Origin: Actinernus sp. WN-2022
Lineage: Eukaryota; Cnidaria; Anthozoa; Actiniaria; Actinernidae
Length of the DNA stretch: 64,000 bases
Assembly: GCA_030867875.1 (NCBI GenBank)
Contig: JAOWCC010000577.1
Location: forward strand, 142,778,344-142,842,343
Direction: 5' to 3'
Below, piece after piece: positions 45,430-55,215 of this stretch (within the stretch, counting starts at the first letter, position 1; every line of letters begins with the position of its first letter). The notes beneath the pieces are model-generated. The model worked only from the letters and a program-made list of their open reading frames with translations. It was not told the DNA's origin and ran no database searches. Position numbers and translations under genes: made by a program.

Positions 45430-45954
45430 TAGATGGTCTGTGACGTCATATGGTTGACACAGCCATTAAGACAATCACAAAATGAGGAATATCTCTGCAA
45501 ATAGTGGGTAAAAACAATTGAAAGTTTGCATATGTGTGGTACTAAGGAAAATACACATCACTGTGGAAATCATGATGCTGCCATGGAAACACTCTTGGTC
45601 CCAGGCTCCTTTCACCTTGAACATAAAATTGTAGTTTTTATCTCTGTTACAGAAAATAATTTACTTTAAGCCAATCACATACAATGCCTACACTGTTCCA
45701 AACCTTCTGATATGCCAACAGTAGAAAAAAAAATGTTTGGCAAAGGAGAAATTAGGATTTTTTTTTCTCATTGAAGGAGCCTGAGGCCTAGAGTGTTACC
45801 ATGGTAACATCTTAATTTGCATAATGATGTGTTTTTTCCTTCGTACCATATGTGTGAAAAGTGTCAATTGTTTTTACCCACTATTTGCAGAGATATTCTT
45901 CATTTTGTGATTTGTCTTCGTGGCTGTCAACCTTATGACGTCACAGACCATCTA
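45430..45954. mobile_element. MITE with ~120-bp inverted ends
   Basis: TAGATGGTCTGTGACGTCAT at the left is inverted at the right (ATGACGTCACAGACCATCTA). The arms continue through AATATCTCTGCAAATAGTGG and GTAAAAACAATTGA and their complements at 45862-45905. The spacer is non-coding. Confidence 0.85.
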
Positions 45955-46097
45955 ATTTGCATATTCAAAAAACCTTAATATCTCTGGAACGAGATGAGAT
46001 ATTGACAAACAGAAAATGCTATTCTTCCTCATTTCGAAAGGACTTTCAAGTGAGATCTTAGCTTTAATGATGAAATTTCGCTTCAGTAGCACTTTAA

Positions 46098-46685
46098 AGT
46101 GCCTATGAAGTGAAAACATCGACCCTGTTTTCATTTTATTTTATTAAATTTTAGTCTTCCCAAGTCATCTTGTGCAATTAAAAATAAATTTGGAGAGCGC
46201 GAACATTTTTTTATTTCCTGTCGAAGTCAGGCATAATTGGCAAAATCATGCGACAATTTTTATGCCGTTAATGATGCTAATTACATGCATGACGTCAAGT
46301 GGTTTGCACATTTATATTCACAAAAGTAAAAATAAGGCCGACGGCAAGGCTTCTTTGAGAAAAAAACTCAGTAACAGTTGGCAAGGCTCCTCAAGTAATA
46401 CATATTTAGAATAGCAATTAGACAAAAAACGCACTGTATTTTGTTTTATTTACGAAGACAAATATTAATGTGCAAACAACTTGACGTCACGCATGTAATT
46501 AGCATTCATTAACAGCATACAAATTGTCGCATGATTTTGACAATTATGCCTGAATTCGACAGGAAATAAAAAAATGTTCGCGCTCTCCAAATTTATTTTT
46601 AATTGCACAAGATGACTTAGGGACTGGACTAAAATTTAATAAAATTAAATACGAACAGGGTCGATTTTTTTACTTCATAGGCACT
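46098..46685. mobile_element. TTAA-flanked MITE, copy C (complete)
   Basis: AGTGCCTATGAAGTGAAAAC at the left and the inverse ending ACTTCATAGGCACT at the right, with TTAA outside (46094-46097, 46686-46689). The arms pair for ~200 bp, including GAGAGCGCGAACATTTTTTT and GCATGACGTCAAGT. The centre (about 46315-46440) is unpaired. The truncated relative is at 40250-40393. Confidence 0.85.
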
Positions 46686-46747
46686 TTAAATAAATCATGA
46701 TTATTGTATTGTATTGTTTGGGGAGATAAAATAAAATAACTTAATTA

Positions 46748-47066
46748 TGGACTGCCTCTAGGTTATTCAGAATAAGGCCACCAAAGTAATATTAGGTTTA
46801 CCAGTATTCTCTTCCTCGAGAGAAGCTTTAGATGAACTAGGTTGGAAAACGCTCGAGTTACGACACAAATTCCATCGCTGTACCACAGTATATAAATTAC
46901 GTAATGGCCAAATGACTACGAGTTTAATTTTATGTCAAATAGAGAAGTGCATAACTATATTAAATACCCGCAGAAGATATGACATGCACCTGCACAAACC
47001 CAAGAGAAACTGTGGGAAGTAGCGGTTTACGTATCATGCTAAACGGACTGGAACACTGTAAAGTTT
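46748..47066 (+). pseudogene. LINE fragment, reverse transcriptase C-terminal region
   Basis: The plus-strand frame reads VIQNKATKVILGLPVFSSSR, EALDELGWKTLELRHKFHR and TVYKLRNG, the post-RT region of LINE ORF2. It is then broken by stops. A Mutator-type MITE follows at once. Confidence 0.75.
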
Positions 47067-47232
47067 TAGCCTCCTCCGCAGGCAACTCCTAAATAATAAG
47101 AAACAAGAAATTTGAATCACCGGGATTCCTGTGGTGGAAGGATCATCTGAGCGGGCTTCCTGTGGAAGGTTCAGGTGAGGGGGAGGGGGTGGGGCAGAAA
47201 AAAAATACGGGAGTTGCCTGCGGAGGAGGCTA
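47067..47232. mobile_element. Mutator-type MITE, 166 bp, 9-bp TSD
   Basis: TAGCCTCCTCCGCAGGCAAC at the left and GTTGCCTGCGGAGGAGGCTA at the right. GTAAAGTTT is duplicated exactly at 47058-47066 and 47233-47241. It is complete and non-coding. Lone ends of the same family are at 37709-37731 and 22722-22735. Confidence 0.9.
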
Positions 47233-47789
47233 GTAAAGTTTAGAGATTTGTAGTATTAGCCAGGAACCCATTACTTAAATAATTATCGTTTTTCTTAATT
47301 AGATTGCTTCATTCTTGGCGTGCAAACACGCGACTCTTTTTTTATTATTGTCAAATGAAATAAAATGTTGTTGAGCTTGAAGAGAAATCAAAACTACGTC
47401 TCTGGGCCGAATTTTGAAGCAGAAGAGCATTTCGTTTCAGAGTTATGGGCGAACAAATATGAGAGGTTGTTAAGTGTAAGATGTATGCCGCGGCCATGTT
47501 CGTAGCCTGAATTTCAGCCGTCTCCTCTGGTTCGTTCCTCCCGAGAGAGACGTCTGAATCCAATAGCCGATAATGCCGTCCAGTGACGTCAAGGCGGATT
47601 AACAATTTAATTTATGCAAATGAAACTGTCACGGCGGTAGTAAGAGTTCGTGTGAAATATTTATTTGAGATTATGCCGACCAAAATAAAAGCCTTACCTA
47701 TATTATATATCTCCATCCCATTTGCTTCTCAAGTGCCTCTTATGTTGTGAAAGCCTTTCCTACGGTGGCCCACAAGGGCAATACAAAAA

Positions 47790-48143
47790 TATATATGCCA
47801 CTACAAAAATATAAGTCCCCGTACGAAAATGTTTCCCAGTACAAAAATATAAGTCCCAGTACAAAAATGTTTCCCACTAAAAAAGTTTCCCATTACAAAA
47901 ATGTTTCCCACTACAAAAGTTTCCCAGTACAAAAATGTGTCCCACTACAAAAGTTTCCCAGTACAAAAATGTTTCCCACTACAAAGGTTTCCCAGTACAA
48001 AAATGTGTCCCACTACAAAAGTTTCCCAGTACAAAAATGTGTCCCACTACAAAAGTTTCCCAGTACAAAAATGTTTCCCACTACAAAAGTTTCCCAGTAC
48101 AAAAATGTTTCCCAGTACAAAAATGTTTCCCAGTACAAAAATA
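47790..48143. repeat. Left-arm minisatellite, alternating 18- and 16-bp units
   Basis: CAGTACAAAAATGTTTCC alternates with CACTACAAAAGTTTCC, about ten pairs. It is the inverse of the array at 52190-52690. Open frames reading KVSQYKNVSHYKSFPVQKC are translations of the repeat. Confidence 0.95.
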
Positions 48144-48565
48144 TATTCCATACATGGTGTATCTGCCTATCAATTTATCCATACTCCTTCGCGCACTCGC
48201 CCAAAAGTGTGGAGCATGGAAGCATGGCCGCTCGCATTCCAGGTTGTTACTGTCACAAGTGCGCAAATAGACTAGAAAGTACGTTTATGTTTCCCAGTAC
48301 AAAAAAAATGTGGACTGCTTGTCACCAGTTTCCCTCGGTTGATACACAGGAAGCCCATCGTTTCTGGCATAACATTTCTTTTTATTTCCTTTTGAAAATC
48401 TGCCCACAATGTCTTTCTCCGGATATTTATGCGTATTTGCTCTCCGTGGACCAAATTGTTCTGAAGCTGCAGAATTAACTCACGTATTGTTGGCTCAGGT
48501 GTGGCTGCTGTGCTGTCACTTGTGTGAGTTGCTTGATCCAGAGCGTGCTGACTTGTTGATTCATC

Positions 48566-51188
48566 CACAGGCTAACTATCCTCCCATTTGGTGTATTTGT
48601 CACTGATGTTTTAATAATCCAAGCAAATTGTGAAATAAAATACCTTTTTGACTTGATTTAGCGCGCGCTCATAATACAGCTCGGGTTTCCTGTGGCTCAG
48701 GATTGTTTACATATAGCTCGGGCTTCCTGTGGCTCATCTCGCCAACTACATAAAAAATCACATGGTATATGGTAATTCACGGCGATATCGAGTGGTACAA
48801 ACTGTCGAATGATCTCCCGTCTAGAGTTCCCTGCGAAGAAATGGACAGCTGACATATTTCCCCTAATCTCCCTCGTATAGGCTGTTTTGCAACTTGACAC
48901 ACCACCCCGATGAAGTAGTTTTTTGGCAGCTTCCGATAAACGAACCGGAAGAAAAATTTCTTAAAGATTAAGACTCGCGGGAAGTTTGTTTACAAAAATA
49001 TATGTCGCACGACCGCTAAACTCTCGTACTATGATTTCAGACCAAATTTTACTCCACTCTACTAGTATTACCAGGTATTACCATCAGTAAATTCAGCAAA
49101 AATACAGTTTATCACATCATAAAAAAAAAATTAACTAGAAAATTACCGTATTTGTAGTGAGCTTCTCGTTCCAACAGTGCCAGGATCTTTGAAATTTCTA
49201 GTCGAGAGTGTGAAGAAGAAGTTCCACTTTCTTCCGTTTGAAGTAGTCGATAATTCCACCACAAACTGGCACAAACATTGAGAAGTTGAAGCGAATTCGC
49301 GAACCGAAGCGAAGTCCAAAGCCAAAGAGTTTGTCCGTCCATCACTTTAAACCTTGTCTAACGTTAACACTAACAGTTCCAGCAAATGTCCAACATTTCC
49401 TCGTCGTTTGTCAAAGGCAAAGAAACAAATCCTGCTAAATATTGCACAGCGCCGTTAAGTGTAGAAAGCGACCCAGAAGTTCGTCCGAGACAAAACATTC
49501 TCGGGCCAGATTCAGGAGGCCACTGATAAGTAGATCTCGGATGCAAAATGCAAACCAGCTCTCATGCATAAAATAAATTTTGCCGAGGGCGGGAATTTGG
49601 TAGCGCACGCGTGCAAAAGTTTTTTCGCGCCTTTTGTGCGAACTGAGTGAACGTTTGAACTGAACAAAAACAATCCAAAGTGAGCAGTGAATTGGAGAAA
49701 ACTGAGTGAGGGTTACTAGCTAGAAAACCATTGCAAAAAGTGTTCAAATACTCATATATTTGGAAGCAATCCGTTAGACTGCTACTTAAAGTATAAATCA
49801 GCTACTTGAACCGTAAAAATACAAGCAAAAAGGGAACCTTAAATGCTTGTAAAGATGCAAGAGACCAGCTGAGATTTCTGAGCCCGTGAAACACTTTATA
49901 ACGCTGTACAATATAATGTTTTTGCCTTCGAGAAAATCGTCTTCGGTCTTTCGGAGTTCAAATCTGAAGAAAGTGGAACTTCTTCTTCACACTCTCGACT
50001 AGAAATTTCAAAGATCCTGGCACTGTTGGAACGAGAAGCTCACTACATACACGGTAATTTTCTAGTTAATTTTTTTTATGATGTGATAAACTGTATTTTT
50101 GCTGAATTTACTGATGGTAATACCTGGTAATACTAGTAGAGTGGAGTAAAATTTGGTCTGTGCGACATATATTTTTGTAAACAAACTTCCCGCGAGTCTT
50201 AATCTTCAAGAATTTTTTCTTCCGGTTCGTTTATCGGAAGCTGCCAAAAAACTACTTCATCGGGGTGGTGTGTTAAGTTGCAAAACAGCCTATACGAGGG
50301 AGATTAGGGGAAATATGTCAGCTGTCCATTTCTTCGCAGGGAACTCTAGACGGGAGATCATTCAACAGTTTGATTAAAAATATTTGAATGTGATGACCGT
50401 TATAAATCCTTATGATGGCTCATATCTGTCCCGATCATAGGGAGAAAACAAAATCGCCGAAAATCTGGACCAGTTTGACGGTTTCTAGGAAGCTTTTGCG
50501 AGTGTGTACCACTCGATATCGCCGTGAATTACCACCAAAAACTTAGCTCATTTACTGTTCTTCAACATTTTGAATGTTAAGGTGGTAGCAGGAACCTGGA
50601 AGTTTTCGTTTTTCGGCAAAATTCTCGCGCGTCTCGCTTGTCGGCGATGAATTTAGTTGCCTGCCTCGTGTAGTTTTATTTATAATATAGATACGATAGT
50701 ACGCGCGCTCTGATTGGCTAAGAAGCCATGTTTTATCAGAGTATATAACATGGTTAGCCGTGTTATATAGTTTTCAACTGGCGGTTTCCTTTCATCGCGC
50801 GCGTAAATCTATATTATAAAACAGATAAAGAAGCCTTAAATCCATGTTTTATACTATCATAAAACACTCTGGTCATTTGAGAACACTCTAGAAATGTTGA
50901 AAGCACGCGCCTTCGGCTTGTGCTTTAACATTTCTCTCATGTTCTCAAATGCCCATCGTGTTTTATGATAGTATAAAACATGGCTAAGGCTTCTTTATTT
51001 GTTAAGTCGGTTGGCGAGATGAGCCACAGGAAGCTCGAGCTATATGTAAACAATCCTGAGCCACAGGAAACCCGAGCTGTATTATGAGCGCGCGCTAAAT
51101 CAAGTCAAAGGTATTTTATTTCACAATTTGCTTGGATTATTAAAACATCAGTGACAAATACACAAAATGGGAGGATGGTTAGCCTGTG
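48566..51188. mobile_element. Palindromic transposon inside the cargo gene, 7-bp TSD
   Basis: The ends are CACAGGCTAAC / GTTAGCCTGTG and ATTCATC is duplicated exactly (48559-48565, 51189-51195). Removing the insert restores the reading frame of the surrounding gene (SDES then TSQH). The arms (about 48566-49237 and 49965-51188) are inverted copies; the right arm has extra segments at about 50374-50508 and 50539-51007. The loop and inner arms encode, on the minus strand, a 77-codon frame (49345-49112) with SRLEISKILALLEREAHY, whose coding part is repeated inverted at 49970-50050. No transposase domain was recognised. A 7-bp duplication would fit P-like or hAT-like systems. Confidence 0.75.
50680..51005. 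mobile_element. Composite 326-bp MITE, copy 2 (inverted relative to 30499)
   Basis: Reverse complement of 30499-30824 with, by eye, one difference over the full length. It sits in the right arm of the palindromic transposon and breaks that arm's symmetry, so it arrived after the arm duplication. Confidence 0.85.
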
Positions 51189-52189
51189 ATTCATCTGAAT
51201 CTAAATCAACAGATTCGACAAACCAAGTGGCACATAAGTCAGCATCCTCCGCTATTTCCTTGACTGGAAATCTTTTGTAGCATGTAGGGCACTCAATCGG
51301 TCCACCACCTCTATTCTCATTGTATGTGCTTCCAGTTCCAGTACACTCTTCCACTGACTGCGACTGTGTCATATGTGTGGGTGTTGCTATATGACTGAAG
51401 CAGTGTGATTTGGGCTGCGCTGCAACCATTCGACTGGCTTCAGCTTCTTGTCATCATCATCACGAATTTCAATGTCACTGCCACTGGGTTCATCGGAACT
51501 TGACGAGGAATCTTTATTTTCAAGGGATTCTCTAAGTTGATCAAAAATGTCGCCAACTGGAAGTAAATTGAAGACAATTCTGGCAAAGCCAAGACCAGAT
51601 TCCTCTTTATATCTGAATAAAGAAAAGGGCTCTTCAGTTCCAGGAATAAACTTCACTTCAGTACCATCTTTATAGACTAGACGGTACTCGCCTTTGTTAC
51701 CAAACCTTTTGTTGAAAGCACTGTGCTTCTTGATGGCTGCTTGCAAGATGTTTTCAGGTGTGGCAAACGAAAGTACCTTTAACGGGAGATTTTCTCCTCT
51801 ATATTATCTTTATCCTTCATAGCTCCAACTTGAATCACAAATTCTTTATCGTCTATCTTCCTTTTCTTTGTTTTCTTTCTTATGGAGGAGTTTCTTTCAG
51901 ACTCCTTTTTGGCCTTGAAGGAAATGAAACTTGGCAAATCAAACTTTGAGTTTGACTTCGTTTGTTTCGATGCTGGTAAATCTTTTGTCGACTCAACGGA
52001 CGTTCGTGGTGAGTTACTTCCAGTAACTCGACGAAAAACCTCTGCTCCACATTTAGGGTAATACATAAACGTACTTTCTAGTCTATTTGCGCACTTGTGA
52101 CAGTAACAACATGGAATGCGAGCGGCCATGCTTTCATGCTCCACACTTTTGTGCGAGTGCGCGGAGATTGATAGGCAGATACACCATGT

Positions 52190-52690
52190 ATGGAATATAT
52201 TTTTGTACTGGGAAACATTTTTGTACTGGGAAACATTTTTGTACTTGGAAACTTTTGTAGTGGGAAACATTTTTGTACTGGGAAACTTTTGTAGTGGGAA
52301 ACATTTTTGTACTGGGAAACTTTTGTAGTGGGAAACATTTTTGTACTGGGAAACATTTGTAGTGGGAAACATTTTTGTACTGGGAAATTAAACTTTTGTA
52401 GTGGGAAACATTTTTGTACTGGGAAACTTTTGTAGTGGGAAACATTTTTGTACTGGGAAACATTTGTAGTGGGAAACATTTTTGTACTGGGAAATTAAAC
52501 TTTTGTAGTGGGAAACATTTTTGTACTGGGAAACTTTTGTAGTGGGAAACATTTTTGTACTGGGAAACTTTTGTAGTGGGAAACATGTTTGTACTGGGAC
52601 TTATATTTTTGTAGTGTCATATATATTTTTGTAGTGGCATATATATTTTTGTAGTGGCATATATATTTTTGTAGTGGGATTTATATTTTT
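52190..52690. repeat. Right-arm minisatellite, alternating 16- and 18-bp units
   Basis: GGAAACATTTTTGTACTG alternates with GGAAACTTTTGTAGTG, inverse to the left-arm array and longer. Two units carry an AAATTAAAC insertion (about 52386 and 52493), evidence of block duplication. The outermost part becomes TATATTTTTGTAGTGGCATA repeats. Long minus-strand frames here are repeat translations. Confidence 0.95.
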
Positions 52691-53367
52691 GTATTGCCCT
52701 TGTGGGCCACCGTACTTTCCGAAGCAGCAAATCGTTATAATATTATATTTGGAGGCAAAGTACAGTTGATCTTTGTCTTTCCGTTGATCTTTGTACATGT
52801 CTCGCGATCTGCCGTTCGAATCGACACAGCTACGAGATATTACCTATGTAAATGATGCAACAGAAAAGTAGAAAAACATGAAAGGATAATGGAGAATTTT
52901 CGAAGAAATACGAAGACTCTTTTACGGGAAATAACAGTTCCTTGAAGAGAGTAGCGACATTCTTTACCACTGCGAGTGTGAACAAATAATCGATTATCAA
53001 CAACGACACGACGCGACGCAATAAAATGTACATGTGTACAGGTTAGTCGGCCGGTTATTGTGCAGGACACTTTCAATCCATTTCCAGATGTTTTCCTTAC
53101 GAATTCAAGGTCTTTATAAGATAAGATATTTATTTCAACTCGGGGGGTTGAGGCTTGTTTGCCAAAGACAATCACTCCGCTGAAATTCAACGATCAACAA
53201 TCGCGAGTCCAAAGTGAATCCTGCCGTCTTCTCGGCTGATAATTATGATAATTGTGCGAAATTATAGAATATGAACCAATCAAAAATCACTACCAGGTTT
53301 TCTGGTAGTGACGTCACTGGACGGCATTATCGGCTATTGGATTCAGACGTCTCTCTCGGGAGGAACG

Positions 53368-54045
53368 TCCTATACAACCTAAATTTGATTATTGCAGCAT
53401 AGTTTGGGAGAGCCTGGGTACTGAACTCGCAAATAAACTCTAAAAACTCCAAAATAGGGCTGCTAGAATAATAACACAGTCTAGTTTCGATTCTAGCTCT
53501 GGCCCAATACTTCACGAACTGGGTTGGGACAGATTAATAATACGCAGGCGCAAACTTTTAGCAATAGAAATGTTTAAGATCTATAATAACCAAGCGCCTG
53601 GGTATTTAATACACAAATTTAATAGGGTTCATACACCATATAACACAAGAGGTTCATCATCAAAATTCCAACTGTCCCTCCCCAAAACGAATTATGGTAA
53701 AAAGCGATTCGGCTACAGAGGAGCACATATTTGGAATAATTTAACAGAAGACCTGAGGACTAGCAAATCGTTAAATACATTTAAAACTAAACTAAATGGT
53801 CTACCTCCCTGCTTCTTTGACGCCTTATAATTTACTCTCTTACAATTACAATTACTATAGTTTAATATATCATACACGAACGCTAAAAGAACTGACTCTG
53901 GCGTTTTTAGCAGATTTTAATGGAATGTAATATAATTTAATGTTGATGTATAGATTTTTACACACGGCTTTTATGTAAACCAGTCTTAGTTACTGTTAAA
54001 ACTACCGTGTCTAAATAAAGTTTCTATTCTATTCTATTCTATTCT
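53368..54045 (+). pseudogene. 5'-truncated LINE in the outer element's right TIR, 5-bp TSD
   Basis: GAACG is present at 53363-53367 and 54046-54050. Removing the insert rejoins the outer TIR. The plus-strand frame reads IQPKFDYCSIVWESLGTELA (stop), KLQNRAARIIT, APGYLIHKFNRVHTPYNTRG and RGAHIWNNLTEDLRT, the thumb and C-terminus of a LINE RT. The 3' end is ACCGTGTCTAAATAAAG with an ATTCT tail. Confidence 0.9.
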
Positions 54046-54092
54046 GAACGAACCAGAGGAGACGGCTGAAATTCAGGCTACCGGCATGTTCG

Positions 54093-54760
54093 ATGACAAG
54101 GTTATCATCGTGAGCAAAACATCGTATTGAACTGAAATTTCGTCTGAGTACTTAAATCACAGACATCTACAAAATGCTAAAGAAACAATTTTATAGGATA
54201 CATAGTTTAGAATTTAAATTTTTGAAGACACCGTGATGACGTCACGTGCACGCCAAGATAATGTTTTTGCATTTTCTTCTTTTTATTTGTTTTAATTTTA
54301 CAGGGCCCCATTGAAAAACACCTAGGTGATTACCTTAAAATGTTAAAATATTGTTATTATTATTGACTTCACAGAGTGGTATATTTTATGCTTCTTTATT
54401 CGTGGTCGCTAGGATTGGCAATGAATAAGCATTGACTGGCAATGACTAAGCCGCATTGACTCGGGACTCGTCATCAATAAGGCCCGAATCAAACCTCGAA
54501 CTTTTCATGAGCCGAACCTAATTAGATCAAAAGAAGCCGCCTAATTATTATTTGTTGCAATAGCTGATATTACAGTCTTCGAATAGCAGTTTGGCCGTCG
54601 TTGTTTTGTGCCGTCGTCGTAGACGTTGCCGTCGTTGTTGCTTAAAGTCCCGCTGAAACGCGAACCTTTCATGTGCCGAATTCAATGCTAATGAAATAAT
54701 TATTTTCATTTTTCTTTTAATAAAACGGAAACGCCTTATAAACGAGCTCCTTTCTTTATT
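54093..54760. other. No gene seen
   Basis: GTTGTTTTGTGCCGTCGTCG and nearby CGTCGTTG repeats (about 54598-54640) form a short imperfect GTC/GTT-rich patch. Otherwise unremarkable. Confidence 0.45.
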
Positions 54761-55215
54761 AAGCCCCGATTAAACGAGCATAAGTTGAGGCATGAGAATT
54801 GAATAAGATATTTCTTCAACTCTCATCGACTATCATGCAACCCCGGGCATGCAACCCGGTCAAACGAGCATGAGAACGCATGAGAATTGCAACTCTCATG
54901 CCACAAGTACAGGAAGCTCAGCGAGGGCCCGGGATTAGGCCAAAAGACCGATTTAGCTGCTTGTAATTTGTTGTCCCAGTTCAGATCATGTGACAGCTCT
55001 CCAGAGGATTCAGTGCTTTGTTTTCCAATTAGAGGAATTTGTACATTTCCTCTTGGGATACAGATACTCAAGGGAAAAGTCAGGTGACCTGAATTGGGAC
55101 AACAAATCGGTCTATTCCGAATTCGATGGGAGATGAGAGTCGATTAGAGTTTGCGGTCAAATGAGAGTGAGAGTTTGAACTTTCATCGACTCTCATGCTC
55201 GTTTAACTGGGGCTT
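54761..55215. mobile_element. MITE with AAGCCCC ends and an internal foldback
   Basis: AAGCCCCGATTAAACGAGCA at the left pairs with TGCTCGTTTAACTGGGGCTT at the right. ATGAGAGT/ACTCTCAT blocks recur inside. A second inverted pair, AGACCGATTT...TTGTTGTCCCAGTTCAG / CTGAATTGGGACAACAA...AAATCGGTCT (54944-55113), suggests a nested insertion or an inner foldback. Confidence 0.7.

Larger units (their letters stand above)
48311..52129 (-). pseudogene. Broken zinc-ribbon / UBZ-like / HECT-like ubiquitin ligase gene (G2E3-like), element cargo
   Basis: It starts at 52129 (AGCATGGCC context) with MAARIPCCYCHKCANRLES. A zinc-ribbon-like CHKC pairs with YPKC, where the usual CPKC has lost a Cys. A basic region follows, then a frameshift near 51785. 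Next comes a ~110-residue globular block (HSAFNKRFGNKGEYRLVYKD, GTEVKFIPGTEEPFSLFRYK) with an acidic Ser tail, then another frameshift near 51425. A UBZ-like finger follows (CPTCYKRFPVKEIAEDADLC, where the usual His is Asp). After the insertion 48566-51188 the frame resumes (DESTSQHALDQ) and reaches the typical start of a HECT domain (RINIRRKTLWADFQKE). The rest of HECT is deleted. The resemblance to coral G2/M-phase E3-ligase-like proteins is from memory. Non-functional as it stands. Confidence 0.65.
47761..52714 (-). mobile_element. 4.95-kb foldback element with minisatellite arms and a ubiquitin-ligase-like cargo gene
   Basis: It starts TACGGTGGCCCACAAGGGCA and ends with the exact inverse. 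CTTTCC is duplicated at 47755-47760 and 52715-52720. Both arms (47761-48287 and 52064-52714) contain the same outer TATATGCCACTACAAAAATA units and an 18+16-bp minisatellite. They also contain the first ~22 codons of the cargo gene, reading inward. The rest of the gene is present once, on the minus strand, and is interrupted by another element. The end motif and 6-bp duplication match the element at 6846-9668, so both probably use the same kind of transposase, which this one does not encode. Confidence 0.8.
47503..54080. mobile_element. Outer Mutator-type element containing nested insertions
   Basis: The left end, TAGCCTGAATTTCAGCCGTC continuing through CTCTGGTTCGTTCCTCCCGA to GCCGTCCAGTGACGTCA (~88 bp), recurs inverted from 53307 to 54080. 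There it is split by a LINE (53368-54045). CATGTTCG lies just left of the element (47495-47502) and again at 54085-54092, four bases beyond the right end. It is probably the target duplication with slight drift. The 52-bp element at 63208 has the same ends. A 116-codon minus-strand open frame (53190-52840) is the only possible own coding, with no motif recognised. Confidence 0.65.

Noticed and set aside
47747..48478. 243-codon frame with repeated KVSQYKNVSHYK
   Set aside because: Translation of the foldback arm array. Only the short MAARIPGCYCHKCANRLES stretch after it is real gene sequence, and that is the duplicated 5' end of the cargo gene.
52078..52586. Overlapping 133-197-codon minus-strand frames across the right-arm array
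   Set aside because: Array translations. The true start of the cargo gene is the ATG at 52129, downstream of the array.
52840..53190. 116-codon minus-strand frame starting MNFSGVIVFGKQ
   Set aside because: Located inside the outer Mutator-type element and moderately protein-like, but no motif or splice partner was found. Kept only as a note under that element.
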